From Actinomycetota bacterium (GTDB lineage: Bacteria; Actinomycetota; Thermoleophilia; Miltoncostaeales; Miltoncostaeaceae), in assembly GCA_020636905.1 (NCBI GenBank), contig JACJWX010000006.1, positions 75,018-139,017 on the forward strand: 64,000 bases of DNA, written 5' to 3'. Positions 9,192 through 19,436 of the stretch are shown piece after piece. Positions within the stretch are counted from its first letter, which is position 1. Every line of letters starts with the position of its first letter. The translations under genes and the position numbers were made by a program. Under the pieces are notes generated by a model. That model was given only the letters and a program-made list of their open reading frames with translations. It was not told where the DNA came from and searched no databases.

Positions 9192-9227
9192 CGGCGACAT
9201 TATCGGAAACGGTTGCTAGAAATACAA
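9192..9227 (-). promoter_or_regulatory. Promoter of the imelysin cluster
   Basis: On the minus strand, TTGTAT (9227-9222) and GATAAT (9204-9199) are separated by 17 bases, giving a predicted start near 9192 and a leader of about 38 bases. This is the most AT-rich patch in the region. The sequence between and around the boxes (GCAACCGTTTCC) has a loose AAC/GTT symmetry that could be a metal-regulator site, but it does not match a known box well enough to name. Confidence 0.5.
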
Positions 9228-9304
9228 GGCGGCCGCCGGCCTGCCGTCGCTGTTGGGAGACTCGGCTAGAGTCCGCGCGTGGTGTCCACGGTCTCGCATT
9301 CCTC

Positions 9305-10132
9305 ATGAGTTCCCCCGTCAAGGTGGTTCGGGTGAACGGGCGTGCGGTCGACCCGGACACGCCCGCGCTGCGCCTCGACGACCCCCTCGCCCGGGCGGGC
9401 GACGGCCTCATCGAGACCATGCGGGCCCGGAATCACCGGGTGTTCCGGCTCGATCAGCACCTGGAACGTCTGCACGGTTCTGCGCGCGCGCTGTCCATGT
9501 CCGGACTCCCCGGTGACGACCGCATCCGTGCTGAACTCGACGCCATCCTGGCGGCGGCGGGCCCCGGAGATCTGCAGATCCGCCTGGCGGTGAGCAGCGC
9601 ACCCACCCTCTGGGTCGAGGCGCAGTCCACCGAGCCGCTGCCCGTGGAACCCCGGGCGTTGACGGCCATCACGATGCCGGGCTCATGGCGGCCGGAGCTC
9701 TTCACGGCCCAGCACAAGACCTCGAGCCGGGCGTTGTGGTCCTGGGCCGAGCGCCGGGCACGTGAGACCGGCGCCGACACGGCGCTGCTCCTGGACGAGC
9801 AGGGACGCATGGGGGAGGCCACCACCGCCTCGGTGTTCGTGCGCACGCCCCGCGCGGTGCTGACGGCACCCGTGCGCGGGCTGCTACGCGGCGTCGGCCG
9901 CGGGGTGATGATGGAGCTGGTTCCCGACGTGGTCGAGCGTGCGGCCACCCGCGAGGAGTGGGAGACGGCCGAGGAGATCGTGCTCGTGAGCGCCCTGCGT
10001 GGTGTGTCGGCGGTGACCAGCGTCGACGGCGAGCCGATCGGCACGGGACGGCCCGGGCCCATGGCCCGCGGCCAGCAGGCCGCCTACCGCCTGGTGGTGG
10101 AGGCGGCGACGGGCGGACCCGGTCTGAGCTGA
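9305..10132 (+). CDS. pabC: Aminotransferase class IV, probable aminodeoxychorismate lyase
   Basis: A 275-residue PLP enzyme of fold type IV. The PLP lysine is in TAQHKTSSRAL near residue 140, and the phosphate-binding GRMGEATTASVFV lies near 170-185. Early LARAGDGLIETMR matches the family start. Together with pabB at the left edge, it most likely cleaves 4-amino-4-deoxychorismate to p-aminobenzoate and pyruvate. Branched-chain or D-amino acid aminotransferases share the fold and cannot be excluded. ATG at 9305 gives the normal family length. A TAGAGT box at 9268-9273 may be the promoter. Confidence 0.8.
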   Translation: MSSPVKVVRVNGRAVDPDTPALRLDDPLARAGDGLIETMRARNHRVFRLDQHLERLHGSARALSMSGLPGDDRIRAELDAILAAAGPGDLQIRLAVSSAPTLWVEAQSTEPLPVEPRALTAITMPGSWRPELFTAQHKTSSRALWSWAERRARETGADTALLLDEQGRMGEATTASVFVRTPRAVLTAPVRGLLRGVGRGVMMELVPDVVERAATREEWETAEEIVLVSALRGVSAVTSVDGEPIGTGRPGPMARGQQAAYRLVVEAATGGPGLS

Positions 10133-10136
10133 CATC

Positions 10137-10160
10137 GGCCGACCTGCGGGGCGGTCGGCC
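10137..10160 (+). terminator. Hairpin between convergent pabC and pucR
   Basis: GGCCGACC (10137-10144) and GGTCGGCC (10153-10160) form a perfect 8-bp stem with an 8-base loop in the 30-base gap between two converging stops. It has no T-run on either strand. Confidence 0.55.
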
Positions 10161-10162
10161 CG

Positions 10163-11806
10163 CTACCGCTTGGCGCGGCCTCGGGTGGCCTCCTTGGCGA
10201 TCGGCTGCGGGACCCGCCGCCCCATGAGCCGCATGGCCTTCAATCCGAGTGACAGCTTCTCGCGGTCGTCGGTGCGGCCGATCTCGAGCCCGCAAAGCTC
10301 GGCGATGCGGTCGAGGCGGTAGCGGACCGTGTGCCGATGGGTGAACAGCGTGTTGGCCGTGGCGGCCAGGTTGCAGTCGTACTCGAGGTACGTCGCGAGG
10401 GTCGCCACCAGTTCGGTCTGGTACTGCTCGTCGTACCGCACCAGCGGGTCGATGGTCTGCTCGTAGAACGCGGCGAGTTCATCGGGCCGGTCGGCGAAGA
10501 TCTGGAAGAGCAGCTTGTAGGTGCCCGTCTCCTCGAACGTGACCACGTCGCCGATTCGGCCCAGCCGTTCGCCGATCGACAGCGCCAGGCCCGCCTCCTC
10601 CATTGCGGCGCCGAGGCGTTCGGGCTGGGGGGTGAACCTCGACGTGGCGAGGCTGAGCGCAAGACCGCGAACCGTCTCCCGGGTCGCGGCGATCAGGCGG
10701 CCCGCGAGCACCCGGGCCCGCTCTTCGACCGTCGCCGGGTCGGCCTCGTCTTCGTCGCGCGGGCCGGGCAGCAGCACCAGGAGCCGGCCCTCGTCCCAGT
10801 CGACCAGCGCCCGGGGCCAGTGCATGTCGAGTACGGCGCGGGTCTGGTGCAGGAAGCGGCGGATGAGCCGCTCATCGCTGATCGTCCGGTCGGGCTCGTG
10901 GGGATCCTGCAGGTGGCCCAGCAGTGCCACGGCGCCCGCCGCGAGGTCGGCGCCCAGATGCCGGGCGCGACGGATGAGCGACTCACGGCTGACCGACTCG
11001 CCGGCTGCCAGCTCCCGGATGAGGTCTCCACGGAGCGCCGACTCGGTGCGGGTGCGCAGGTCCTGACGGCTCATTTCGAGTGCGCATGCCCGGACCGTCT
11101 CGCGGATGGCCGCGTCGTGTTCGAGCGCGAGGGGCGGCTCCAGCCAGGCGACGACCACACCGGCCAGCTGGTGCGGATCCTCGCCGACCGTGCACACGGT
11201 CACCTCGTCCGGGATGTGCTCCAGGAACGAGCCCAGGATCGAGGCGGGTCCCCGCCCTCGGGCGTCGCGCGCCGCATCGTTGAGGAGCGTCTCGTGTTCC
11301 GGGTCGAGATCCGCTGCGGCCAGGAGGTCCATGTAGTCGTCGAGGAGTGCCACCGGCGCACCGATGTACTCGCTGCAGACCCGCGCGATCCCTGCGAATC
11401 CCTCACCGGCCAGCAGGGGCGCGCGCAGCGCGTCGCGGGCATCCTCGGCGGCCCGGCGCCCGCGTCTGGGCCCGAGCCGGTCGGCGACCTCCTCGAACAC
11501 GGCGGTCCACGAGGTTCCTTCCGGCAGCACGATCACGGGCACCGGGTAGTCGTCCGGCGGCGGCGCCATGGCGACGACCACGCCGGCGGTGATGGGTGGC
11601 TTCACGGGCGCCGCCTCGGCGATCGTCAGGCGGTGGTCGTGGTCGTCGCTCCCGACCGGACCCGCCTTGGTCAGTTCGATCGTCGGGTCCGCCGAGCTCG
11701 GAACGAGCACGGCCCGCTCGAAGGCGGGCAGGCGCAGGAGGTCACCGAGCGTCGTCGGTGCGATGGCCGATCCACCGGCGGTCAGAGATCCTCTGCGTCT
11801 GGGCAT
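10163..11806 (-). CDS. PucR-family (CdaR-type) transcriptional regulator
   Basis: A 547-residue regulator. The C-terminus has the PucR helix-turn-helix (CNLAATANTLFTHRHTVRYRL, about residues 475-500). The middle contains a GGDEF-like CdaR domain (about 330-440). The N-terminal half is a sensor-like region without a clear named domain. PucR-type proteins usually control purine, polyamine or amino acid catabolism. The gene is divergent from the two glutamine synthetases with 266 bases between, so it is a candidate regulator of nitrogen assimilation or of gamma-glutamylation of amines. ATG at 11806 has no good ribosome binding site. Confidence 0.82.
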   Translation of the reverse strand: MPRRRGSLTAGGSAIAPTTLGDLLRLPAFERAVLVPSSADPTIELTKAGPVGSDDHDHRLTIAEAAPVKPPITAGVVVAMAPPPDDYPVPVIVLPEGTSWTAVFEEVADRLGPRRGRRAAEDARDALRAPLLAGEGFAGIARVCSEYIGAPVALLDDYMDLLAAADLDPEHETLLNDAARDARGRGPASILGSFLEHIPDEVTVCTVGEDPHQLAGVVVAWLEPPLALEHDAAIRETVRACALEMSRQDLRTRTESALRGDLIRELAAGESVSRESLIRRARHLGADLAAGAVALLGHLQDPHEPDRTISDERLIRRFLHQTRAVLDMHWPRALVDWDEGRLLVLLPGPRDEDEADPATVEERARVLAGRLIAATRETVRGLALSLATSRFTPQPERLGAAMEEAGLALSIGERLGRIGDVVTFEETGTYKLLFQIFADRPDELAAFYEQTIDPLVRYDEQYQTELVATLATYLEYDCNLAATANTLFTHRHTVRYRLDRIAELCGLEIGRTDDREKLSLGLKAMRLMGRRVPQPIAKEATRGRAKR

Positions 11807-12072
11807 TGCGCAAGGATGGGGAGTGCGAACCCCGAGGTCAAGCGGATCACCCCGCTGCCCGCGGCGATTTCGCCCTGCGGCCAACTGGGGGGTCGAATGC
11901 TTGGACAATCGGCGAAATCCCGATTCGTCCCGTCCCCGTACGATCACCCCCGGAATGACGGCAGCCCGGCGGCATCGCCCGGATGCCGCTGTGGATGGCC
12001 GGACCCGACGTGCCGTAGGGTGCGATCGAGCAGGGCCTACAGGATGAGACGCCAGGAGGAAGTTCACACCCG
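11807..12072 (+). promoter_or_regulatory. Divergent control region between pucR and glutamine synthetase III
   Basis: This 266-base gap contains a 12-base palindrome GGCGATTTCGCC and, some 35 bases further on, ATCGG/CCGAT arms 7 bases apart. Either could be an operator. TAGGGT near 12017 is a plausible -10 box for the synthetase gene, and AGGAGGA at 12054-12060 is its ribosome binding site. No named binding motif is recognisable. Confidence 0.35.
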
Positions 12073-14223
<2,151 letters not shown>

Positions 14224-14232
14224 GACGTCGCG

Positions 14233-14267
14233 GATGAGTGGTGGGCCGCGACGGCCCACCACTCATC
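14233..14267 (+). terminator. Perfect 15-bp hairpin between glnN and glnA-like gene
   Basis: GATGAGTGGTGGGCC (14233-14247) pairs without mismatch with 14253-14267 around the loop GCGAC. It begins 10 bases after the glnN stop and ends 19 bases before the next GTG. There is no T-run, so it may act as a GC-rich terminator, a processing or stabilising hairpin, or a partial attenuator between the two genes. Confidence 0.6.
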
Positions 14268-14286
14268 ACGACGCCAGGGAGACGCT

Positions 14287-15612
14287 GTGGAACCGAGTGA
14301 TGTGCTGCGCGAAGTGCAGGAACGCGACGTCAGATTCGTGCGGCTGTGGTTCACCGACATCCTGGGACACCTGAAGAGCTTCTCGCTCCCCGTCGGTGAT
14401 CTCGAAGCGGCGTTCACCCAGGGCGTCCGCTTCGACGGATCGTCCATCACCGGGTTCAACCCGGTCGAGGAATCCGACATGGTCGCCGTTCCCGATCCCA
14501 GCACGTTCGCCGTGCTTCCATATCGCCCCCAGGAGCAGGCGGTCGCCCGGCTGTTCTGCGACATCCGCACCCTGGCCGGAGCGCCCTACGAGGGCGACCC
14601 GCGCTACGTGCTGCGTCGTGCCGAGGAACGCGCGCGAGGACTCGGGTTCGACGGATTCCAGGTCGGCACCGAGCTGGAGTTCTTCTACTTCAAGAACGCC
14701 GACGCGCCCGAGCCGCTCGACCGGGGCGGGTACTTCGACCTGACCACCCTGGACGCCGCGAGCGACGTGCGTCGGGCCACGATCCTGGCGCTCGAACAGA
14801 TGGGCATCCAGGTGGAGTCGACCCACCACGAGAGCGGGCCGTCACAGCACGAGATCGACATGCGGCAGGCCGACGCGCTCCAGATGGCCGATCACGTCAT
14901 GACCTACCGGACCGTGGTCAAGGAGATCGCCCACGCGCACGGCTGGTACGCCACCTTCATGCCGAAGCCGCTGATGGACAGCAACGGCAGCGGCATGCAC
15001 ACCCACCTCATGCTGATGCGGGATGGTCGCAACGCGTTCCTCAACGTGGCTGATCCGCAGCTCCTGTCCGAGGACGGCCGCCGCTTCTGCGCCGGAGTCC
15101 TGCGCCACGCGCGCGAGCTCTGCCTGTCGTTCGCGCAGTGGGTGAACTCGTACAAACGGCTCGTGCCGGGCTACGAGGCCCCCGTGTACGTCGCGTGGAG
15201 CCAGCGGAACCGCTCCGCGATGCTGCGGGTCCCGCAGCAGGGGCCGGTGCGCGACGCCTCGGCCGCACGACCGGAACTGCGCAGTCCTGACCCCGCGTGC
15301 AACCCCTACCTGGCGTTCGCCGCCATCCTCCACGCCGGACTCGACGGAATCGAGCACCGGATGCCCCTCCCCGAGCCGATGGAAATGAACCTCTACCACC
15401 TCACCCACGAGGAACGCCTGCGCGAGGGCATCGAGGCCCTCCCCGAGACCCTCGGCGAAGCGGTCGAACTCGCCGCCGCGTCGGAGCTGCTGCTGACCGC
15501 GTTCGGAGAGCACATCCACTCGCGGCTCATCGACATCAAGCGCGGCGAATGGGAGGAGTACCGCTCCCAGGTCAGCGGATTCGAGATCGATCGGTTGCTG
15601 CCCATCCTCTAG
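14287..15612 (+). CDS. glnA: Glutamine synthetase type I, short (GSI-alpha-like) form
   Basis: A 441-residue type I synthetase. The N-terminal beta-grasp (residues 1-100) contains RFDGSSITGF. Catalytic motifs include GTELEFF (near 124), HHESGPSQHEID (near 179), FMPKPLMDSNGSGMH (near 225), and YKRLVPGYEAP with a catalytic arginine near 300. The adenylylation loop tyrosine region typical of GSI-beta is absent, matching the Bacillus/alpha class regulated by feedback. The end of the protein matches GSI through the GEWEEYRSQV helix. GTG start with AGGGAG 8 bases upstream. It could instead act on another amine (gamma-glutamyl ligase), but the full set of GS residues favours true glutamine synthesis. 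Confidence 0.9.
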   Translation: MEPSDVLREVQERDVRFVRLWFTDILGHLKSFSLPVGDLEAAFTQGVRFDGSSITGFNPVEESDMVAVPDPSTFAVLPYRPQEQAVARLFCDIRTLAGAPYEGDPRYVLRRAEERARGLGFDGFQVGTELEFFYFKNADAPEPLDRGGYFDLTTLDAASDVRRATILALEQMGIQVESTHHESGPSQHEIDMRQADALQMADHVMTYRTVVKEIAHAHGWYATFMPKPLMDSNGSGMHTHLMLMRDGRNAFLNVADPQLLSEDGRRFCAGVLRHARELCLSFAQWVNSYKRLVPGYEAPVYVAWSQRNRSAMLRVPQQGPVRDASAARPELRSPDPACNPYLAFAAILHAGLDGIEHRMPLPEPMEMNLYHLTHEERLREGIEALPETLGEAVELAAASELLLTAFGEHIHSRLIDIKRGEWEEYRSQVSGFEIDRLLPIL

Positions 15613-15966
15613 CCCCGCGCCGATCCCCGTCGGCGCCGCGTGTACGGCACGGCCACCGGGGCGAGGGCCATGCCCGAGGGCCACCCACCGCGGCCGGTGC
15701 GACGTTCCCATCGCGCCTGGTCCATGAGCTCCGCACGTTCCGCCTTCGTTGGAACGAAGCTCAAGATCCACAGGCTGCCATCGGCGTCGAATCGTCGCCG
15801 CGAATCGGTCCCGCTGAGGAGCAGCCCCGGATCGTCGGGCGCACGCCCACCCGAGGTGCCCTCGCCCGCCCCCAGGGTCACCGATGTCCGGCATGTTCTC
15901 GACAACGCGGGCTTCATGCTCCTGTTGCGCGTCCCGGTAGTCGAGGAAGTGCGGAGCATCGATCAC
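15609..15966 (-). other. Possible broken small gene in a 417-base gap
   Basis: This covers most of the gap between the glnA-like gene and the membrane protein at 16030. A frame from GTG 15966 (GGAG 9 bases upstream) reads IDAPHFLDYRDAQQEHEARVV. A second frame continues to a stop at 15609 with SLWILSFVPTKAERAELMDQ. Removing one base from the C-run on the plus strand near 15870-15874 would join them into about 118 residues. It may be a real gene with an indel, a decayed gene, or chance open frames. No family is recognised. Confidence 0.3.
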
Positions 15967-16029
15967 GAAGATGTCTCCGGCGATGAAGACGGCCCGAAAG
16001 GCTCGTCGCCTGGGCCCGGCTGGTCCCCG

Positions 16030-16398
16030 TCAGCCCGGCGCTGCCGTCGACCCGTTCCCGGACGCGGCGGGTCTCCGGTCGCCATCGCCGGAACCCAGTC
16101 CGAGCAGCGCCCAGACCAGCAGTCCGAGCGCGCTCGGAAACATGAAGGCGCCGCCGACCCAGCCGAGCAACACCGTCGCGATGACGGCCACGGCACCCAG
16201 GAGCAGCACGAGGATCGGTCGGTCGCGGAGCTCGTATGCCGTGGCGCCCACGACGAAACCGGCGAGGGCCCAGGCCCCCGCGAGGGGCAACGCTCGTGGC
16301 CAGACGAGTGCCGCGATGATGCCCGCGCCACCGAGCGCCAGCACGACTGCGAGCAGGCCGGCGGCATTGGACAGGCGACGTGAGCGGATCATTGCCAT
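16030..16398 (-). CDS. Small four-helix membrane protein of unknown function
   Basis: A 122-residue protein with four predicted membrane helices. Two cover residues about 9-54, broken by LVWPRALP. Two more follow the polar YELRDRP, with cores LLLGAVAVIATVLLG and LGLLVWALLGLG. The tail is polar and Ala/Gly-rich. ATG at 16398 is preceded by CATATT 6 bases upstream, a possible leaderless -10 box. No ribosome binding site or named domain is seen. It lies just downstream of the GT4 gene on the same strand with 68 bases between. Confidence 0.6.
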   Translation of the reverse strand: MAMIRSRRLSNAAGLLAVVLALGGAGIIAALVWPRALPLAGAWALAGFVVGATAYELRDRPILVLLLGAVAVIATVLLGWVGGAFMFPSALGLLVWALLGLGSGDGDRRPAASGNGSTAAPG

Positions 16399-16466
16399 GC
16401 CGCCAATATGACCCCCGACCGCACCGGTGTGAAGGCCGGCACGACACCCTGGGTCCGAGGCTCCGG

Positions 16467-17633
16467 TCAGGCCTCGCCGGCGACCGTCGACAGCAGGCGT
16501 TCCCACCGATCCACGCAGGCCGGCCAGGTCGCGTCCGACGCGAAGTGGGCGCCACGCATGCCCATCGCCTGGCATTCGGCGACGTTTCCGGCGATCGCTG
16601 CGAGCTCGCGTGCGTACTCGCCCTCGTCGATGTAGATGCGACCCGCGCCGCTGCGACGCGTCTGGCCCGCCAGGACCTCGCTGTGGCCGTTGGCAAGCGT
16701 CGGCGTGCTCCGCTGCCAGGCTTCCAGCGCCACCAGTGAAAGGCTCTCGTGACGCGACGGCAGCACGACACAGCTCGCCGCGTCGATGAGGGACGCGCGC
16801 TGCTTCTCGGTGACGAACCCGGTCGTGACCACCCAGTCGGGGAACTCCATGGGAACGGTCGCCCGACCGGCGAGCACCAGTTCCAGCTCACCGCCGCCCG
16901 CGCGGTATCCGGCGTGTGCCCGAAGGAGTTCGTCGATGCCCTTCGCCGGATCGATGCGTCCGAGATACAGCGCGAATCGATCGGGCAGGGCAAAGCCTGC
17001 CCGGGCGGCGGCTGCTTCGGACGGCGTCGCCGGTGCCAACCCCGCCCCGACGATCTCGACGGGACGACCGCCGATCCCGTGCAAGTCGTCCACCAGCAGG
17101 GCCTCCTCGGGCGTCATGAACGCGAATCCATCGGCGCGGCGCATCACGCCGCGGGTGATCGGGAAGCGAAGCATCGGTTCGTTGTGGGCGAGCGGCACGA
17201 GCACCGTTGGGCCGACGGCAGCCGCCATGGCCAGCTGTGTCGTCGCGTACAGGTAGGTCCAACAGACGAGAAGGCCACCCGGGTCCATCCCGCGAACGGC
17301 ATCGACGAGCCCGGGTGCCACCGGACCCTGAGCCAGCGCCCAGGCGCGCTCGGCGTCCCCGTCGCTCGCGTCGAGTCCCAGCCTGCGCACGAGTGCGGAC
17401 GCCATCGCCGGGTCCGCTTCGGAGACGGCGTGGCGATGCACGGCCACCCCCCCGTCCGTCGAAATCCCGGCGGGGTAATGCGCCGCCCACGTCAGATAGT
17501 CGCGCGCCGTGGTCGTGTGCACCCGGACCGAGTGACCCGCATCGGCGAGCGCTCCGGCCGTTTGCCGGCAGAGCGTCTCGGCGCCGCCGGCGACTTCCTC
17601 GCCGTAGCGCTGAATCACGAAGACGACGTCCAC
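16467..17633 (-). CDS. Glycosyltransferase family 4 (GT-B fold)
   Basis: A 388-residue cytoplasmic or peripheral glycosyltransferase. The N-terminal Rossmann half starts with DVVFVIQRYGEEVAGGAE, the usual acceptor-side glycine loop. The C-terminal half has FALYLGRIDPAKGIDEL (near 220) and VLPSRHESLSLVALEAW (near 290), the E-x7-E-type donor-binding signature of GT4. It ends a minus-strand operon with a polyprenyl-phosphate sugar transferase. It probably adds the second or a later sugar of an exopolysaccharide or cell-surface glycan. The donor sugar cannot be read from the sequence. Confidence 0.88.
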   Translation of the reverse strand: MDVVFVIQRYGEEVAGGAETLCRQTAGALADAGHSVRVHTTTARDYLTWAAHYPAGISTDGGVAVHRHAVSEADPAMASALVRRLGLDASDGDAERAWALAQGPVAPGLVDAVRGMDPGGLLVCWTYLYATTQLAMAAAVGPTVLVPLAHNEPMLRFPITRGVMRRADGFAFMTPEEALLVDDLHGIGGRPVEIVGAGLAPATPSEAAAARAGFALPDRFALYLGRIDPAKGIDELLRAHAGYRAGGGELELVLAGRATVPMEFPDWVVTTGFVTEKQRASLIDAASCVVLPSRHESLSLVALEAWQRSTPTLANGHSEVLAGQTRRSGAGRIYIDEGEYARELAAIAGNVAECQAMGMRGAHFASDATWPACVDRWERLLSTVAGEA

Positions 17634-17634
17634 G

Positions 17635-17934
17635 TCAGTCGTCGCGGGTCGCGGTTCCCGACTCCAGCAGAGCGATTCGACGTCGCAGTTCGGCGAGTTC
17701 GGCGCGTGTGCGGTGCCGGTCGCGCTCGAGTTCGCTCAGCAGCTCACCGAGGCTCGGAGAGATCAGGCGCAGCATCAGCCCGCGGATGCCGTCGACCGCC
17801 CGTCCCGCGATGCCCCCACGGGTCGAGCCACCGCCCACTGCGAGTTTGAGCGGCGGGAGGGGTGCGTCGCCGGCCTCCGTGCGCAACCGGACGAGCAGCT
17901 CCTCGGGCGTCGGGTCACCGGACTCGACGCTCAG
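17635..17934 (-). CDS. Small coiled-coil protein in exopolysaccharide operon
   Basis: A 99-residue frame fits exactly between the sugar transferase and the GT4 gene. No ATG, GTG or TTG is available close by. CTG at 17934 has GGAAGGG 6 bases upstream and overlaps the sugar transferase stop (CTGA), so a CTG start with coupling is proposed. An alternative GTG lies about 80 bases upstream inside the previous gene. The C-terminal third (LSELERDRHRTRAELAEL) is a predicted coiled coil, and the middle has an amphipathic helix (GIRGLMLRLISPSLGELL). No known family. It may be a scaffold for the neighbouring glycosyltransferases. Confidence 0.55.
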   Translation of the reverse strand: MSVESGDPTPEELLVRLRTEAGDAPLPPLKLAVGGGSTRGGIAGRAVDGIRGLMLRLISPSLGELLSELERDRHRTRAELAELRRRIALLESGTATRDD

Positions 17935-19415
17935 AAGGCGCCCTTCCGCCCGAAGACGACCGGGATCGTCTTCACCAGGATGACCATGTCCATCCAGATG
18001 GACCACTGGTCGATGTAGGAGAAATCGAGTCGGATGAGCTCGTCGAAGCCGAGATCGGAGCGGCCGCTCACCTGCCACATTCCGGTGACACCGGGGAGGA
18101 CCATGTAGCGCTTCTTCTGCACGTCGTCGAGGAGTTCGTAGTCGCGCAGCGGCAGCGGTCGCGGGCCGACCAGCGACATCTCGCCCCGAAGGACGTTGAT
18201 CAGCTGCGGCAGCTCGTCGATGGAAAGCCGGCGGAGCAGGCGGCCCACGGTGGTGACGCGGGGATCGTTGCGCATCTTGAAGATCGCACCGTCGGCCTCG
18301 TTGAGGTGTTCCACGTCGGCCTGCAGGTCGTCGGCGTCCACCCGCATCGTGCGCAGCTTGAGGCAGTCGAAGACGGTCTCGTCGACGCCCACCCGCTCGC
18401 TTCGGTACAGAACAGGTCCGCGGTCGCCCAGCCGGATCGCCAGCGCGGCGACGGCGAAGATGGGCAACGAGACGACCAGCAGCGCGCCCCCGACGACGAT
18501 GTCGAACACCCGCTTGGTCACGAACTGCAGGCCGGACAGCATCGGTGGATTGACCGCGAAGAGCGGCAACCCCGGCGCGGCGACCGCCTGCAGACTGTGG
18601 GAGAGCAACCCGACCGTCGTCGGCGCGAGTCGAACCGGAATGCCCCGCCGCCGACACTCGTCGAGGAGTCGAAGGATCTCGGCGTCTTCCGCGCCGATGC
18701 CCGTCAGCACGACCTCGTCGAGACCCGGGGTGTCCAGGAGGTCGTCGACCCGTGCACCGTCGGGGTACGTGCCGGTCAGCTCGTGGTGTCCCAGGACGCG
18801 ATACGGCACACCCCTCCGGCTGCTCGTGTGCAGCAAGGTCTCCGCGAGCGCCTTCGTCGCCGAGGTCGGGCCCACGAGCAGCACGTCGCGGTGGAAGTTC
18901 ATGCGGTCGAGCAAGAGCGTGGTGATGCTGTCGTAGCTCGCGCGCATCGCGATCACGAGGCCGGACACGATGAACCAGGTCGCGAAGAAGATGTAGTAGG
19001 TGTTGAACTCCCACTCGGCCACCAGGACGAGTACGAGCATGACCAGTGTGGCCATGGTCACCGACGCCAGCACCGCATGGGCTCCCGGGCGCTGCTCGCG
19101 TGGGGCGTACAGACGGTTCTTGGCGAACGTGAGCACCAGCGCGACCGACGCGAGCGGCAGTGCCGTTTGCTCCGCCGCCCAGATGGCGTTGGAGTCGATG
19201 GTTTCCGACTTCAGCAGCAGCTTGCCGGCAAGCGCCAGGTACAGACCCAGGAACAGGGCGGTGAGATCGATCGTGAGCAACACGAGCACCGAGAGCCCAC
19301 GCCGGATCCGGGCGTTCGCGGCTGGTCCCGCGAACAGCGGCAGGAAGCGGTGGTCGCGGTGAACCAGCTTCCGTGTGTCTCTGGGGTCCTGCGGTGTGGC
19401 ACGTTCGGTGCTCAT
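17931..19415 (-). CDS. Polyprenyl glycosylphosphotransferase (exopolysaccharide sugar transferase)
   Basis: A 494-residue integral membrane enzyme that moves a sugar-1-phosphate from a nucleotide sugar to undecaprenyl phosphate, starting repeat-unit synthesis. The N-terminus has four to five membrane helices (residues about 40-165), then a CoA-binding-like cytoplasmic domain (about 170-290). A fifth helix follows KRVFDIVVGG (near 298). The catalytic bacterial sugar-transferase domain runs to the end, with KLRTMR (near 350), DELPQLINVLRGEMSLVGPRP (near 400) and GVTGMWQVSGRS (near 435). It matches WbaP/CpsE-type proteins in layout. It lies 21 bases after the phosphatase-fold gene and overlaps the coiled-coil gene. 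Confidence 0.92.
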   Translation of the reverse strand: MSTERATPQDPRDTRKLVHRDHRFLPLFAGPAANARIRRGLSVLVLLTIDLTALFLGLYLALAGKLLLKSETIDSNAIWAAEQTALPLASVALVLTFAKNRLYAPREQRPGAHAVLASVTMATLVMLVLVLVAEWEFNTYYIFFATWFIVSGLVIAMRASYDSITTLLLDRMNFHRDVLLVGPTSATKALAETLLHTSSRRGVPYRVLGHHELTGTYPDGARVDDLLDTPGLDEVVLTGIGAEDAEILRLLDECRRRGIPVRLAPTTVGLLSHSLQAVAAPGLPLFAVNPPMLSGLQFVTKRVFDIVVGGALLVVSLPIFAVAALAIRLGDRGPVLYRSERVGVDETVFDCLKLRTMRVDADDLQADVEHLNEADGAIFKMRNDPRVTTVGRLLRRLSIDELPQLINVLRGEMSLVGPRPLPLRDYELLDDVQKKRYMVLPGVTGMWQVSGRSDLGFDELIRLDFSYIDQWSIWMDMVILVKTIPVVFGRKGAF

Positions 19416-19436
19416 GCGGATGTCGCGGCGCTCCGT

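Noticed and set aside
15640..16383. Plus-strand 247-codon frame after the glnA-like gene
   Set aside because: Ser/Arg/Pro-rich with no start signal and antisense to the four-helix membrane protein, which has clear helices.
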